Source: CALBPI01 sp039027435 (GTDB lineage Bacteria > Pseudomonadota > Gammaproteobacteria > Steroidobacterales > Woeseiaceae). Taken from it: a DNA stretch of 64,000 bases. The position numbers and the translations under genes are program-made. The stretch covers positions 1 to 64,000 of the forward strand of contig JBCCKF010000006.1 of the NCBI GenBank assembly GCA_039027435.1. Reading direction: 5' to 3'. The notes below the pieces were generated by a model that saw only the letters and a program-made list of their open reading frames with translations, was not told the origin of the DNA and did not search any database. Shown here in pieces: positions 16,427-25,524 of this stretch (positions are counted from its first letter, which is position 1; every line of letters starts with the position of its first letter).

Positions 16427-17056
16427 TCATTCCTCAGGATCAGAACCGTCGGAGACCGCCGCGCTCATGTCTGGCAATGCGGGCAGCCAATCTCTTGCAG
16501 GGATATCGGATTGGTCGCCAAGCGTCATCGTGGCTCTGATGGACATGCCAAGAGCATGTGCGTTCACGCGCTGGTGGTAAGGCAGGTTTGCTACGTAAAA
16601 CGGCAGAATCTCTTCCAGGGTGCCGTCGTGATCCAACGTCCTCGCGAAGGCCTCATAGGCGATACGGATGGCGGTCACGACGTCTGGCTTGTCGTCCCAT
16701 TCGTCGGTCAGCTTGATTGTCCAGGTCCGGTCATGCTGCAGCGTACATAGGCCCGCAAATGCATTTCTGCGCGACTCTGACCATTGGTCGGGTGCGATCA
16801 GACTGAGCGACCATTCGCCATCCATGAAGTACAGATAGTTGGCGACGCCCACCGCGGGTTTGTATTTGAACTTCGCGGAGAGCACGAGCATCGATGTGAA
16901 GAACTCGGCGAGGATTTGCGGCTGTGGCTTGGCGATGACGCCACGCGGTGCCGCCTCATCGAGGTCCTTCATGACACCGCGATGACCTTTACCCTCGGTC
17001 GGCGGTTTCAGTGCGAGCGTAGTCTTGCGGTAAGCCGGTTGCAGCTCTTTGGTCAT
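16427..17056 (-). CDS. DUF2452-like protein
   Basis: Cytosolic protein of 209 residues. The central block FKYKPAVGVANYLYFMDGEW, SLSLIAPDQWSES and DRTWTI matches the pattern of DUF2452 proteins (a conserved fold of unknown role with 'P-x-x-G-x-x-Y-x-L' and 'LSLIAP-x-x-W'). The N-terminus is basic and the tail acidic. It begins in a four-base overlap with the stop of the sialidase-fold gene upstream, so the two are one transcription unit. Confidence 0.6.
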   Translation of the reverse strand: MTKELQPAYRKTTLALKPPTEGKGHRGVMKDLDEAAPRGVIAKPQPQILAEFFTSMLVLSAKFKYKPAVGVANYLYFMDGEWSLSLIAPDQWSESRRNAFAGLCTLQHDRTWTIKLTDEWDDKPDVVTAIRIAYEAFARTLDHDGTLEEILPFYVANLPYHQRVNAHALGMSIRATMTLGDQSDIPARDWLPALPDMSAAVSDGSDPEE

Positions 17057-18258
17057 TTCCGGTTATCGGCCGACAGGTGCATAACCTGCACTCGTGTCTT
17101 ACTGCCTTCCAGTTCGGTCCATGCAAACAGCAACCCATCGCCATACTCGACCATCTGTGGGAAGCCGGATTGACGCAGTGGGCTGGTCTCTTCAACGATT
17201 CGTTCCGATAGCGCTCGACCCTCCTGATCGAACAGACCCAGTACGATATCGGCGGACCCGGCCCCCGTCTGTCGCAGCCACGAGATCGCAATGGTGTCAG
17301 CGTTGAGATAGGCAACGTCGACACGACCCAGAGGACGTGTGCTATCGACGGTGACCGTCGTTGGGAACGTGGCGCCGTTGTCAGTAGACAGTGCCAATCG
17401 GATCGCCGGCTGGTCGTTCGCTGCCGTGTACCAGGCTGTGGCTACTCGTTGATCTTCAGCGGCGACTGCGGGACCGTTCACGGGGCAGCCGTCGATTTGC
17501 CAGCGATCGTCCGAGACTGGCTGACTTTCAGTCCATCCGCCATCCACGAAACGACTGATATGGATATCCCGGATTTCTTCGGCCGTTCGGTTGCGATACA
17601 CAACGACCGGCCCTTCGGCGGTTACCGCGCTGTCCGTTTGGCAACAATCGCAAACCATGCTGTCAACGAGATAGCTCCGGTCGATATCGCCATGCTCGTC
17701 GAACGTAGCGGCACGCACGGTCATGGGTCCGCCATCATGACCATGGTGGCCGCTGGTGTTTCGCCCATCGAGCCACAGAGCGGCAGCGGCGCCCTCGATC
17801 GTAAACAAGCTGACAAACCCATGTTCGGTTGGCGTGTTATCAAGGTGCGGTGTGATGCCGGATCGCCAGTTTTGGCCGGCGTCATCTGACACGCTGACCA
17901 CGACGTCGTAGCTGTACTTGTTACCCGGTCGCTTACGCAGCCAGTGGGCCATCCAACGTGATTGTCCGAGCGGCACCACCGACGGGAAGTCCGCCCAGTT
18001 GATGAACCAGTCGCTGCCTTCGGCAGCCGTGTCTGCTGCGCTCCAGCCGTTCGGTCCCAAGACGGAGAATCGGAGTTCTGATCCTGTCGAATCGGTCTCC
18101 ACCCAGCTCAGTACAACGTGACCGGTGTCGGTCTTTGCCAGATGCGGGAGCGCTGCGTTCTCGATTTGCATTGCGATTGTCGGGGCAACAGTGCGCTGGC
18201 TGGTCGATGCGATCAAGCAGGGAACGATCGCGAGCAGAATCAGACGAAAGGGCATCAT
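17053..18258 (-). CDS. Exported sialidase-fold (BNR-like) protein
   Basis: Predicted six-blade beta-propeller of the exo-alpha-sialidase superfamily. ATG 18258 (or 18255) starts a signal peptide (MMPFRLILLAIVPCLIASTS). Asp-box-like turns are visible: SVSDDAGQNWRSGI, LSTDNGATFPTTV, and degenerate copies; other blades read HVVLSWVETDSTGSELRFSV and LLFAWTELEGSKTRVQVM. A Cys-rich, His-rich stretch (NTSGHHGHDGG, VCDCCQTDS) could bind metal. I see no complete Arg triad of true sialidases, so enzymatic activity is doubtful. It is the first gene of an operon with the DUF2452-like gene. Confidence 0.7.
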   Translation of the reverse strand: MMPFRLILLAIVPCLIASTSQRTVAPTIAMQIENAALPHLAKTDTGHVVLSWVETDSTGSELRFSVLGPNGWSAADTAAEGSDWFINWADFPSVVPLGQSRWMAHWLRKRPGNKYSYDVVVSVSDDAGQNWRSGITPHLDNTPTEHGFVSLFTIEGAAAALWLDGRNTSGHHGHDGGPMTVRAATFDEHGDIDRSYLVDSMVCDCCQTDSAVTAEGPVVVYRNRTAEEIRDIHISRFVDGGWTESQPVSDDRWQIDGCPVNGPAVAAEDQRVATAWYTAANDQPAIRLALSTDNGATFPTTVTVDSTRPLGRVDVAYLNADTIAISWLRQTGAGSADIVLGLFDQEGRALSERIVEETSPLRQSGFPQMVEYGDGLLFAWTELEGSKTRVQVMHLSADNRK

Positions 18259-18309
18259 CAACTTCCGAATACCGGTGAGGTGCGGGGTTTGGGGGCTACA
18301 CAAAATAAC

Positions 18310-18344
18310 AAAAAAGGCCCCGCAACGTGTCGCTGCGAGGCCTT
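18310..18344 (-). terminator. Terminator for katG
   Basis: Arms 18314-18324 and 18334-18344 pair with a single C/A mismatch over a nine-base loop. A's at 18310-18315 give a U-run for minus-strand RNA. It lies 34 bases past the katG stop, so it should end the katG transcript before the sialidase-fold gene. Confidence 0.75.
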
Positions 18345-18377
18345 GTCGACCGTAGTTTACGGTTGGATCGGCGTTGT

Positions 18378-20666
18378 CTAGTCGCCGGACAGCGTCTTAT
18401 TGTCGCTGATACGACGTACCGATGCTGTCAGCGTCTGCGCTTCAGTCGCGTCAAAGCGGTCGAGCATCATGACTTTGTCCCATGCTTCGATGAAATCGCT
18501 GACAAAACGCACGTCTCCGTCGCCCGCGCCGTAGACTTCGGCAATAGCGCGGAGCTCAGCGTGTGAGCCGAATAACAGATCAACAGGTGTTGCCGTGTAT
18601 TTCGGCTCGCCGGTGACACGATCTACGCCCTGGTAAATACCGTCGCCGTAGCTGTCCCCTTTAGTCCATGCGGTCGTCATATCGAGCAGATTGACGTAGT
18701 AGTCATTGCTCAAGGTGCCCGGGCGATTGGTGAATACACCGTGGCTTGTGCCGCCCGCGTTTGCGCCAAGCGCCCGCATGCCACCGACCAGTGCGGTCAT
18801 TTCGGGAATGGTCAGTGTCAGCAGGTTTGCTTTCTCGACCAACGCTGCAGCCGGTGAGCGACGGCTGGCATCCGAGTAGTAGTTGCGGAAACCGTCTGCC
18901 GCTGGCTCGAGGACAGAGAACGAGGCGAGGTCGGTTTGTTCCTGCGTCGCATCAGTGCGACCTGCAGTAAACGGAACGGTGACGTCGTAACCACCCGCTT
19001 TCGCTGCCTGCTCGATCGCGGCGTTACCGCCGAGCACGATCAGGTCAGCCAGCGACACTTTCTTACCGCCGCGAGCGCGCTGGTTGAAATCGCTCTGGAT
19101 CGCTTCAAGCTTGGCGATGACGTTGGCTGCGATAGCCGGGTCATTGGAGGCCCAACTGCGTTGCGGCTCCAGGCGGATACGCGCGCCGTTAGCGCCACCG
19201 CGCATGTCTGTGCCGCGGAAGCTCGAGGCGGAAGCCCATGCGGTTCCGACGAGGTCGGACACGCTCAAACCCGAGTCGAGGATCGCGGTCTTTAGCTTCT
19301 CCGCATCGCGGGCGGTGATCAGTGCGTGATCAACAGCCGGCACAGGGTCTTGCCACAGCAAGATTTCTTCCGGCACATCGGCGCCGACGTAACGAGCACG
19401 TGGTCCCATGTCTCGGTGCGTCAATTTGAACCAGGCTTTCGCAAACGCAAGTTCGAATGCTTTCGGGTCCTCGAGCCAGGCTGAAGTAATCGCCTTGTAG
19501 CTCGGGTCTTCACGCAGTGCCAGATCGGTGGTGAACATGATCGGTGCGTGACGCTTGCCTGCGATATGCGCATCCGGCACCAGGTTCGCTGCAGCTTCGT
19601 CGGTAGGAATCCACTGCGTCGCGCCTGCAGGGCTCTTGGTCTTCACCCATTCATAGCCGTACAGATTCTGCAGGTACTGCATGGTCCATGCGGTTGGCGC
19701 AGCCGACCAAGCACCTTCGAGGCCACTCGTGATCGTGTCTTCGGCGTTGCCTTTGCCACAGCTGTTGGTCCAGCCGAAACCTTGTTTTTCGAGTTCTGCA
19801 CCGGCGGGTTCTACCGACATGCAGTCTTCCGGTTTCGCAGCCCCGTGCGCCTTGCCGAAGGTATGGCCACCAGCGATCAGTGCCGCGGTTTCCTCATCGT
19901 TCATCGCCATGCGACCGAACGTCTCGCGGATGTCGCGCGCTGCAGCCAGCGGATCCGGGTTGCCGTTGGGTCCTTCCGGGTTCACGTAGATCAGACCCAT
20001 TTGAACTGCCGCTAGCGGCTTGGCCAGTTTGCGGTCGCCCGAATAGCGCTCATCGGCGAGGAACTCTTTTTCCGGCCCCCAGAAGACTAGTTCAGCTTCC
20101 CAGTCGTCTTCACGTCCACCGGCGAAACCGAAGGTTTCAAAGCCCATCGACTCGAGCGAGACGTTGCCGGCCAGAACCATCAGGTCGGCCCACGAGAGGC
20201 TGCTGCCGTATTTCTGTTTTACCGGCCACAGCAACCGGCGCGCTTTATCGAGGTTGCCGTTATCCGGCCAGCTGTTCAGAGGCTCAAACCGCATCTGTCC
20301 GCCGGCAGCGCCGCCACGCCCGTCGAGGGTGCGGTAGGTGCCTGCGCTGTGCCATGCCATGCGAATAAAGAACGGTCCGTAGTTGCCATAGTCGGCTGGC
20401 CACCAGTCCTGCGAGTCGGTCAATGTGGCTTCGATGTCTTTTTTGACGGCGTCGAGATCCAGCGTGGCAAAAGCAGCTGCGTAGTCAAAATCGGCGCCCA
20501 AAGGATTAGATGCGTCGCTGTGCGCGCGTAATGGGCTTAAATCGACCTGTTCAGGCCACCAGAAACTGTTGGGTTTAGGTTCGTCCTGCGCCAGCGCTGA
20601 GCCCGCCGCGCCCAATGCGCCGGCTGACACCACTGCGGTGGCGAGTAAGGATCGTACAAAGTCCAT
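18378..20666 (-). CDS. katG: Exported catalase-peroxidase
   Basis: Bifunctional haem catalase-peroxidase. ATG 20666 behind AGGGGGT starts a signal peptide (MDFVRSLLATAVVSAGALGA, cut near ALA-Q), so the enzyme is predicted periplasmic, unlike standard KatG; 13 upstream codons are rejected. Preprotein residues: distal R102, W105, H106 (IRMAWHSAGTYR); W105-Y227-M253 crosslink triad; proximal H268 in IAGGHTFGKAHG. Both the active N-domain and the degenerate C-domain are complete (762 residues). It lies 180 bases downstream of a serine hydrolase on the same strand and is likely driven by its own promoter, with peroxide control possible but no clear OxyR box seen. Confidence 0.95.
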   Translation of the reverse strand: MDFVRSLLATAVVSAGALGAAGSALAQDEPKPNSFWWPEQVDLSPLRAHSDASNPLGADFDYAAAFATLDLDAVKKDIEATLTDSQDWWPADYGNYGPFFIRMAWHSAGTYRTLDGRGGAAGGQMRFEPLNSWPDNGNLDKARRLLWPVKQKYGSSLSWADLMVLAGNVSLESMGFETFGFAGGREDDWEAELVFWGPEKEFLADERYSGDRKLAKPLAAVQMGLIYVNPEGPNGNPDPLAAARDIRETFGRMAMNDEETAALIAGGHTFGKAHGAAKPEDCMSVEPAGAELEKQGFGWTNSCGKGNAEDTITSGLEGAWSAAPTAWTMQYLQNLYGYEWVKTKSPAGATQWIPTDEAAANLVPDAHIAGKRHAPIMFTTDLALREDPSYKAITSAWLEDPKAFELAFAKAWFKLTHRDMGPRARYVGADVPEEILLWQDPVPAVDHALITARDAEKLKTAILDSGLSVSDLVGTAWASASSFRGTDMRGGANGARIRLEPQRSWASNDPAIAANVIAKLEAIQSDFNQRARGGKKVSLADLIVLGGNAAIEQAAKAGGYDVTVPFTAGRTDATQEQTDLASFSVLEPAADGFRNYYSDASRRSPAAALVEKANLLTLTIPEMTALVGGMRALGANAGGTSHGVFTNRPGTLSNDYYVNLLDMTTAWTKGDSYGDGIYQGVDRVTGEPKYTATPVDLLFGSHAELRAIAEVYGAGDGDVRFVSDFIEAWDKVMMLDRFDATEAQTLTASVRRISDNKTLSGD

Positions 20667-20845
20667 GCGTACCCCCTGTCGGATTACGGTTAAGTGACGC
20701 GACAAAGCATACGCCTTTCATCAGGCGATCGAATTGAACTGTCTAATGGGGGCTATAGAAAAATTCAATCAGCCGGAAAGTTATGAATTTCAGTGCGTTA
20801 GGCGTATGAATCTAGTGTGCAGTGCAGCAAAAAATGGCGCTGAGG
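20667..20845 (-). promoter_or_regulatory. katG upstream region with inverted repeat
   Basis: No gene. CATACGCCT at 20708-20716 is repeated inverted at 20802-20810 about 85 bases away, and ATTGAA/TTCAAT form another spaced pair nearby. The region must carry the katG promoter; I cannot assign -35/-10 boxes or a specific regulator. Confidence 0.35.
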
Positions 20846-22462
20846 CTATCGCTGCTTCTCCGCGCGTTGCTGAATCGCTCCCTGGTGCAGGGTGAGCGCG
20901 GTCACTTCATTGGAATCGTCTCTCTCGAACCTGAGTTCCGCGTCCACCACCCGATAAAAGAACACGTCGTCGCCACTCGGGTAGATCGGAAAGAAAGATT
21001 GTCCAGTCAGCTGAGCAAGAAGACCGTCGTCACCTTGCTTGATGGTGAATTTCACCGAATCGTTAATCGGGTACTCGCCAACAAATGCCGCAAGCGCTTC
21101 CGCGGGTAATTCAATCGCCGTGCGGGTCTTCCGTGTGGGTTGGTCGGAGGTTCGGGCAGCGCGCTGGACGCGTTGGTTTTGCGCAAGCTCTACGGCGACG
21201 ACCTCGCCGGCTTCGCGGACGAAGTGCAGGCTGGCGTCTACCGATGTGAGCGCATACCAGTCGTCGGTTCCCGGTAGCAGTCCGACCGGGCCTTGCCCAC
21301 TCATCTGAGCGACGAGCTCGCCTCCCGCCTCGAAGACTGCTAATCCAACACTCGGGTTGAACTGGTATTGACCGACAACACTCGTGTCTGGCGGATCAGT
21401 TTTTTTTTCGGTGTCCGTACGCCCGAGCCATTCGAGGCCCGTCGCTGTCGGATCCTCGCCACCGGCGACCAGGATAGCGATCGTCGCGCCATTGTCGGGC
21501 CGGAAGCCGAAGAACGAGAAGTAACCGCCGGTTCCGCCGTTGTGCCAGTAAATCGGCGTGCTATCAGCGCGGGCGATGTGCCAGATTCGCGAGACATCAA
21601 AATTGCCGCCGGCGTCTGCAAGGATCTTTCGCCCCGCGTCCCGGTCTTGTTTTAGTGGCCAGGGCGCAGCACCGCGCATGATTTCCCCAAAGCGGCCGAG
21701 ATCACTTGCGGAAGCCCTTAGTCCGCCCGCCGCGGTCAGTGCATCGGTCATCGTCCAATTGGGGACCACCTCGCCACCGCGCCAGCCGACCGCCCTGTCG
21801 TCTCCGATCGCGAAAGCCGCATGTTCGAGCTCAAGCGGATCGAGAATCCTCCGCTTAAGCGCGGCGCGGTAACCCTCACCATCAATTCTGCCGAGCGAGT
21901 GACCTAACAACCCAACGCCAAAATTTGAGTATGCATAGCGTTTGACCAGCGGCTGCAGTGCCCGGGTGAGGTTGATGCCACCTTTGAGCTTCTCAGCGTC
22001 GTAACCGGCGTACGGGTCCACCGCATTCGAGAACATCATGTTGACCGGAAGTCGCGGTAAGCCGCTGGTGTGCGTCGCAAGCTCCAGCAGTGTGATGTCA
22101 CGCACGGCAGGATTCAGAGGTGCAATCTCATCACCGAAGACATCGCCGAGGGTCGTCGTGTCCGTGACATCGCCCGTTGCCACCATTTCCGCCAGCAAGA
22201 GATTGGTGAACACCTTGGTGATGGAACCGATTTCATACTGGGTGTCCGGCCCCGGTGCGCCCTCGTCAGGGTGTGTCTTGCCGGCGCTAAAGAAGCGCGC
22301 AGCGTCGCCCTCGTGCGTTAGCACGCTGACCGAGAGGGCGTCCCCATCGGTTACAGTCTTATCCGCCCACTCCTGCAGCGACATTTCCGCGCTGGCATTC
22401 GCCATGGAGACAACTAACGCGCAGCAGCACGCCACAGCCAGTCGAGTTACCGACACCAGCAT
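20846..22462 (-). CDS. Exported serine hydrolase (beta-lactamase/DD-peptidase fold)
   Basis: Class C beta-lactamase-like serine hydrolase; family members are esterases, D-aminopeptidases or penicillin-binding-type enzymes. Starting at 22462 (MLVSVTRLAVACCCALVVSM) there is a signal peptide; the longer frame overlaps the gene upstream. Catalytic S80-x-x-K83 (GSITK), Y178-S-N180 (YAYSNFGVG) and HNGGTGG as third motif are intact. A C-terminal beta-rich domain of about 190 residues (GQYQFNPSVGLAVFE, FVGEYPINDSVKFTIKQGDD) is typical of the esterase/DD-peptidase branch. It starts 19 bases after the Met-rich protein gene, as one operon. Confidence 0.85.
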   Translation of the reverse strand: MLVSVTRLAVACCCALVVSMANASAEMSLQEWADKTVTDGDALSVSVLTHEGDAARFFSAGKTHPDEGAPGPDTQYEIGSITKVFTNLLLAEMVATGDVTDTTTLGDVFGDEIAPLNPAVRDITLLELATHTSGLPRLPVNMMFSNAVDPYAGYDAEKLKGGINLTRALQPLVKRYAYSNFGVGLLGHSLGRIDGEGYRAALKRRILDPLELEHAAFAIGDDRAVGWRGGEVVPNWTMTDALTAAGGLRASASDLGRFGEIMRGAAPWPLKQDRDAGRKILADAGGNFDVSRIWHIARADSTPIYWHNGGTGGYFSFFGFRPDNGATIAILVAGGEDPTATGLEWLGRTDTEKKTDPPDTSVVGQYQFNPSVGLAVFEAGGELVAQMSGQGPVGLLPGTDDWYALTSVDASLHFVREAGEVVAVELAQNQRVQRAARTSDQPTRKTRTAIELPAEALAAFVGEYPINDSVKFTIKQGDDGLLAQLTGQSFFPIYPSGDDVFFYRVVDAELRFERDDSNEVTALTLHQGAIQQRAEKQR

Positions 22463-22481
22463 CCTGGGTGCTTCAGCGAGC

Positions 22482-23012
22482 TTATTCGCCGAGTGCCTCA
22501 ATTTGCGCAGCATACTTGCCGACCGTGTCGATGTTCTCTTCCGGCGTCTTTTCAAAAATAGCCATCAGACCTTTTACTTGAGCTTCCAGCATAGCGACCT
22601 GTTCAGCAGGCATCTGTTCGCGCATGCTGTCGAGCATCGCCATCTGCGTTTCGATCTGCTCGCGTTGATCCGCCATTTGCGCAGCTCCGACTGCCATGAA
22701 AATGTTGATCGAGTGCGATTGGAACTTTGACATGTCGTAGCCTTTGCCATCGAGGATGCTCATAGCCTCACTATTGGCAGCAAGGTCCTTCATGGCGTCG
22801 GGGATTGATGGGTTATCCATGACTTCCAAATCCGCCGCGAGTAGCGCCTCAACCGTTGAGATCCAGTTCTCCACGTCTGACTCTGAAAGCACGACAGGTT
22901 CGGCGGATTCGACCATGCCCATGGTCTCGGCCATCTCTTCCATCTGGGCAACAGCGGTGCCGGCAATCAGACCAAGTGAGAGTAAAAGCGCAGCAATAGT
23001 CTTCTTCATCAT
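22482..23012 (-). CDS. Exported Met-rich helical protein
   Basis: Not recognised. ATG 23012 (or 23009) gives signal peptide MMKKTIAALLLSLGLIAGTA-VAQ; the upstream extension to 23048 is unlikely. The mature part (about 155 residues) is almost entirely helical and unusually rich in Met, Glu and Gln (QMEEMAETMGMVESAEPVV; MAMLDSMREQMPAEQVAMLE). Met-rich periplasmic helices can chaperone, bind copper, or scavenge oxidants, but none is shown. It is the first gene of a two-gene unit with the serine hydrolase. Confidence 0.6.
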   Translation of the reverse strand: MMKKTIAALLLSLGLIAGTAVAQMEEMAETMGMVESAEPVVLSESDVENWISTVEALLAADLEVMDNPSIPDAMKDLAANSEAMSILDGKGYDMSKFQSHSINIFMAVGAAQMADQREQIETQMAMLDSMREQMPAEQVAMLEAQVKGLMAIFEKTPEENIDTVGKYAAQIEALGE

Positions 23013-23142
23013 CCGGGTATACCTCTTATACGAAATGCTTCTGTGCAACAGTGTAACGCACCGACCTTGTCTCGGTGATGACGAATTGCTGTCCTGTGCC
23101 CGCTAACCGACAATATTGGCTATCCGTTTTTGGAGTACGACC

Positions 23143-24396
23143 ATGCTGCTTTTTGTTTCGGCAGTCGCCGTTGTTCTGATCGTTTCATTCCTGTGTTCGA
23201 TTTTTGAGTCGGTGCTGCTGTCGATTACGCGCCCACAGATCGAGGTGCTGAATCAGCAGGGCCGGCGCGCTGGCTCATTGCTGGCCGGCTTCAAAGAAAA
23301 CATGGATGTACCGATCGCGGCGATCCTGATCCTGAACACCGCGGCGCATACTGTTGGTGCTGCCGTTGCCGGGGCGAGCTATAGCGCTGTGTTCGATCCA
23401 TCCACGCTGTGGATTTTCTCGCTGCTATTCACGCTCGCAGTTCTACTGTTTACCGAGATTATTCCGAAGACGCTCGGTGTCAGTTATGCGCAGTCGCTAG
23501 CCTCTCCCGTTGCGCATGGCATTCACTATCTGAGCATCATGCTGAAGCCGCTCGTGGTGATGTCTGAGCTGTTGTCGCGACAGCTGCGGGCCGATAAGGA
23601 AGCGCCGGTGACATCCGCGGATGAGATTCGTTTGCTCGCGGTTCTGGGGCAGAGTGAGGGCGCAGTGGGTGATACCACTGCTGGTCTGATCGTCGGCGCT
23701 ACGCATCTCAAGGACCTCAACGCGGGCGCGGTGATGCTACCGCGTGACAGCGTCGAGTTTCTCTCGAAAACCATGTCCAGAGACGCGGTTATCGAACGAC
23801 TGCACAAGAGCGGGCACAGCCGCTTCCCGCTTAGCGCGTCCGCGAGCCTCGATGATGCGACCGAAGTCGTGCTTGCAAAGAACCTGCTGCACTGGCTCCT
23901 GACGCATGACGACGAATCTGTCGACTGGGATGCGCTCGCAGGTGAGGCGTTGATCGTGCCGAGTTCCATGACGCTGCCGAAGCTGCTGCGAACGTTTCAG
24001 GATGCGAGAAAACACCTGGCGCTGGTCGTCGGTGAATACGGCAATGTCGAGGGTCTCGTGACGATGGAGGATGTGTTGGAGGAGGTTGTCGGTGACATCG
24101 ATGATGAAAAGGACACGCCGTCATCCGATTTCCGTGAACTGGAGAACGGCGCGTTGCTGGCGCGCGCCTCGGTAGACTTGCGCAAGCTCTGCGCCAAGCT
24201 CGGCGTCGCGTGGAATCCCGACTGGGATGTGTCCACCGTGAGCGGTTTGCTGATCGAGCAACTGGAGCGCATCCCGGTGGGTGGCGACACGCTGGATTGG
24301 CACGGCCACCGTATCCGGGTCTTGCGCGCGGATCGGCGGCGAGTGCGCCTCGTGTCGATCGCGCCGATCCCGGACGACGAGCATCGCGAGGAATGA
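23143..24396 (+). CDS. CNNM/CorC-type membrane protein (DUF21-CBS)
   Basis: Hemolysin-C/CorC family integral membrane protein, implicated in magnesium or cobalt efflux. ATG 23143 follows GGAG by seven bases; an upstream TTG at 23116 adds nine residues. Residues 1-140 carry the DUF21/CNNM domain with four hydrophobic segments (LFVSAVAVVLIVSFLCSIFE, ILNTAAHTVGAAVAGA, FTEIIPKTLGVSYA). A CBS pair follows (about 200-310; second CBS LALVVGEYGNVEGLVTMEDV), then a CorC_HlyC domain at the C-terminus (DWDVSTVSGLLIEQLERIPV). Length 417 is normal. Confidence 0.88.
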   Translation: MLLFVSAVAVVLIVSFLCSIFESVLLSITRPQIEVLNQQGRRAGSLLAGFKENMDVPIAAILILNTAAHTVGAAVAGASYSAVFDPSTLWIFSLLFTLAVLLFTEIIPKTLGVSYAQSLASPVAHGIHYLSIMLKPLVVMSELLSRQLRADKEAPVTSADEIRLLAVLGQSEGAVGDTTAGLIVGATHLKDLNAGAVMLPRDSVEFLSKTMSRDAVIERLHKSGHSRFPLSASASLDDATEVVLAKNLLHWLLTHDDESVDWDALAGEALIVPSSMTLPKLLRTFQDARKHLALVVGEYGNVEGLVTMEDVLEEVVGDIDDEKDTPSSDFRELENGALLARASVDLRKLCAKLGVAWNPDWDVSTVSGLLIEQLERIPVGGDTLDWHGHRIRVLRADRRRVRLVSIAPIPDDEHREE

Positions 24397-24397
24397 A

Positions 24398-25117
24398 ATG
24401 AGAGCAGACGCAGCGCGACTGCGAGAGCATCTGGCGCTCAGCAACCAGCTACACGAGACGTATCTCGAAAACCCGGATCGCCTTGATGCATACCGGCGCT
24501 TTGTTGATTTACAAGTAGCTTACTTTCTGCCGAAGTATGAGGACCTCAGGTCGAGACCGGGTTATTCGGAAGCGATCGACTACATCATCTCCGATATGGT
24601 TGGGCCGACCATCGCGGCCCGCGATGCAGAACTCGCGAAGGTTGTGCCAATGATGAGTCGTGTCTTGCCATCAGGTGCGCTTCAAGCGTTGGCGACTGCG
24701 CTCGAACTCAACGCCACGATTCTTCGTATCAACCTGGATATCGAGACGTTGCTACGCGATGAGGTTGTACGTGGGGCCGCGATCAGTGAGCGGGATTACT
24801 GCGCTGCGAGTCGTGAAGCTGCCACGCTCGATGATTGCCTGCGACTGATCGCGATGACCCGGAACGCCGGCGAAAGCCTGGCGCGCATCGTGCGCATCCC
24901 AATGATCGGCAGCACACTCCGAATGATGCGAGGACCGGCCGGGCTTGTGGGCGTAACAGACCTACATGAGTTCCTGGTACGCGGTTACACGATCTTTCGG
25001 GCGATAGATGATGTGCCCGAGTTTCTCGATACGGTTGAGGCTAGGATGACCGCAGTCTTCACCCGTGTGTTCGAGGCTCCGGTGGATGCGCTTGCCGTCG
25101 ACAACATTCAGTTTTGA
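24398..25117 (+). CDS. FFLEE-motif family protein
   Basis: All-helical cytosolic protein of 239 residues. The segment YFLPKYEDLR, IDYIISDMVGP, ARDAELAKVVPMMSRVLPSG, ALATALELNA matches the architecture of proteobacterial proteins known by a 'FFLEELYG'-like motif (here YIISDMVGP), followed by RDA-x-L-x-(R/K)-V-x-P. No function is established. ATG 24398 begins two bases after the CNNM stop (ends 24396), so the two are coupled; the longer frame runs inside the CNNM gene and is rejected. Confidence 0.7.
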   Translation: MRADAARLREHLALSNQLHETYLENPDRLDAYRRFVDLQVAYFLPKYEDLRSRPGYSEAIDYIISDMVGPTIAARDAELAKVVPMMSRVLPSGALQALATALELNATILRINLDIETLLRDEVVRGAAISERDYCAASREAATLDDCLRLIAMTRNAGESLARIVRIPMIGSTLRMMRGPAGLVGVTDLHEFLVRGYTIFRAIDDVPEFLDTVEARMTAVFTRVFEAPVDALAVDNIQF

Positions 25118-25187
25118 CGACTGGTCAAACATGCCAGACTATTGCAAGCTCTGGCGAGGTAAACGAATTCAAAGGTTTCGTCGATCC

Positions 25188-25511
25188 ATGAAATACATCC
25201 GCGTGCTGATTCTCCTGCCTTTCCTCTTGCTGACCGGCTGCGTGCTCGCTGTTGGCGATGGTGACAGCGACAATGAGAACGACGAACGCTATGCAGCCCC
25301 GGACGAAATCATCATCGAGCGAGAAATCAGTATCGGCGCGACTTGGTGTTGCGCGAGCTGCACGGATCCGGACGATGGTGTCGCATGCAATAGCTGCCGT
25401 CGCGATGCACCGGAAAGTTGTCGTTCGGTTGAGGTGGCGCTGGTGTGTGACGGTTCTTACACCGAGACCTCGCCCGGCACTCAGGCCTCGATCGTTACCT
25501 GTCTTGAATAG
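25188..25511 (+). CDS. Small Cys-rich lipoprotein
   Basis: ATG 25188 begins a lipoprotein signal (MKYIRVLILLPFLLLTGC), with lipobox LTGC, so it is anchored to the outer or inner membrane. The mature chain of about 90 residues is acidic at first (DGDSDNENDE) then Cys-rich: WCCASC, ACNSCRRD, SCRSVE, LVCDGSY, VTCLE. Eight or more cysteines suggest several disulfides or metal binding. No family recognised. The long frame upstream of 25188 overlaps the previous gene. Confidence 0.65.
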   Translation: MKYIRVLILLPFLLLTGCVLAVGDGDSDNENDERYAAPDEIIIEREISIGATWCCASCTDPDDGVACNSCRRDAPESCRSVEVALVCDGSYTETSPGTQASIVTCLE

Positions 25512-25524
25512 ACGGGTCGTCTAT
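25508..25524. repeat. Hairpin between convergent genes
   Basis: Seven-base stem ATAGACG/CGTCTAT with a three-base loop, followed at once by a second stem TATCCC/GGGATA (25522-25535). They cover the facing stop codons of the lipoprotein and the M1 peptidase. Probably part of a shared 3' end; no U-tract. Confidence 0.35.
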
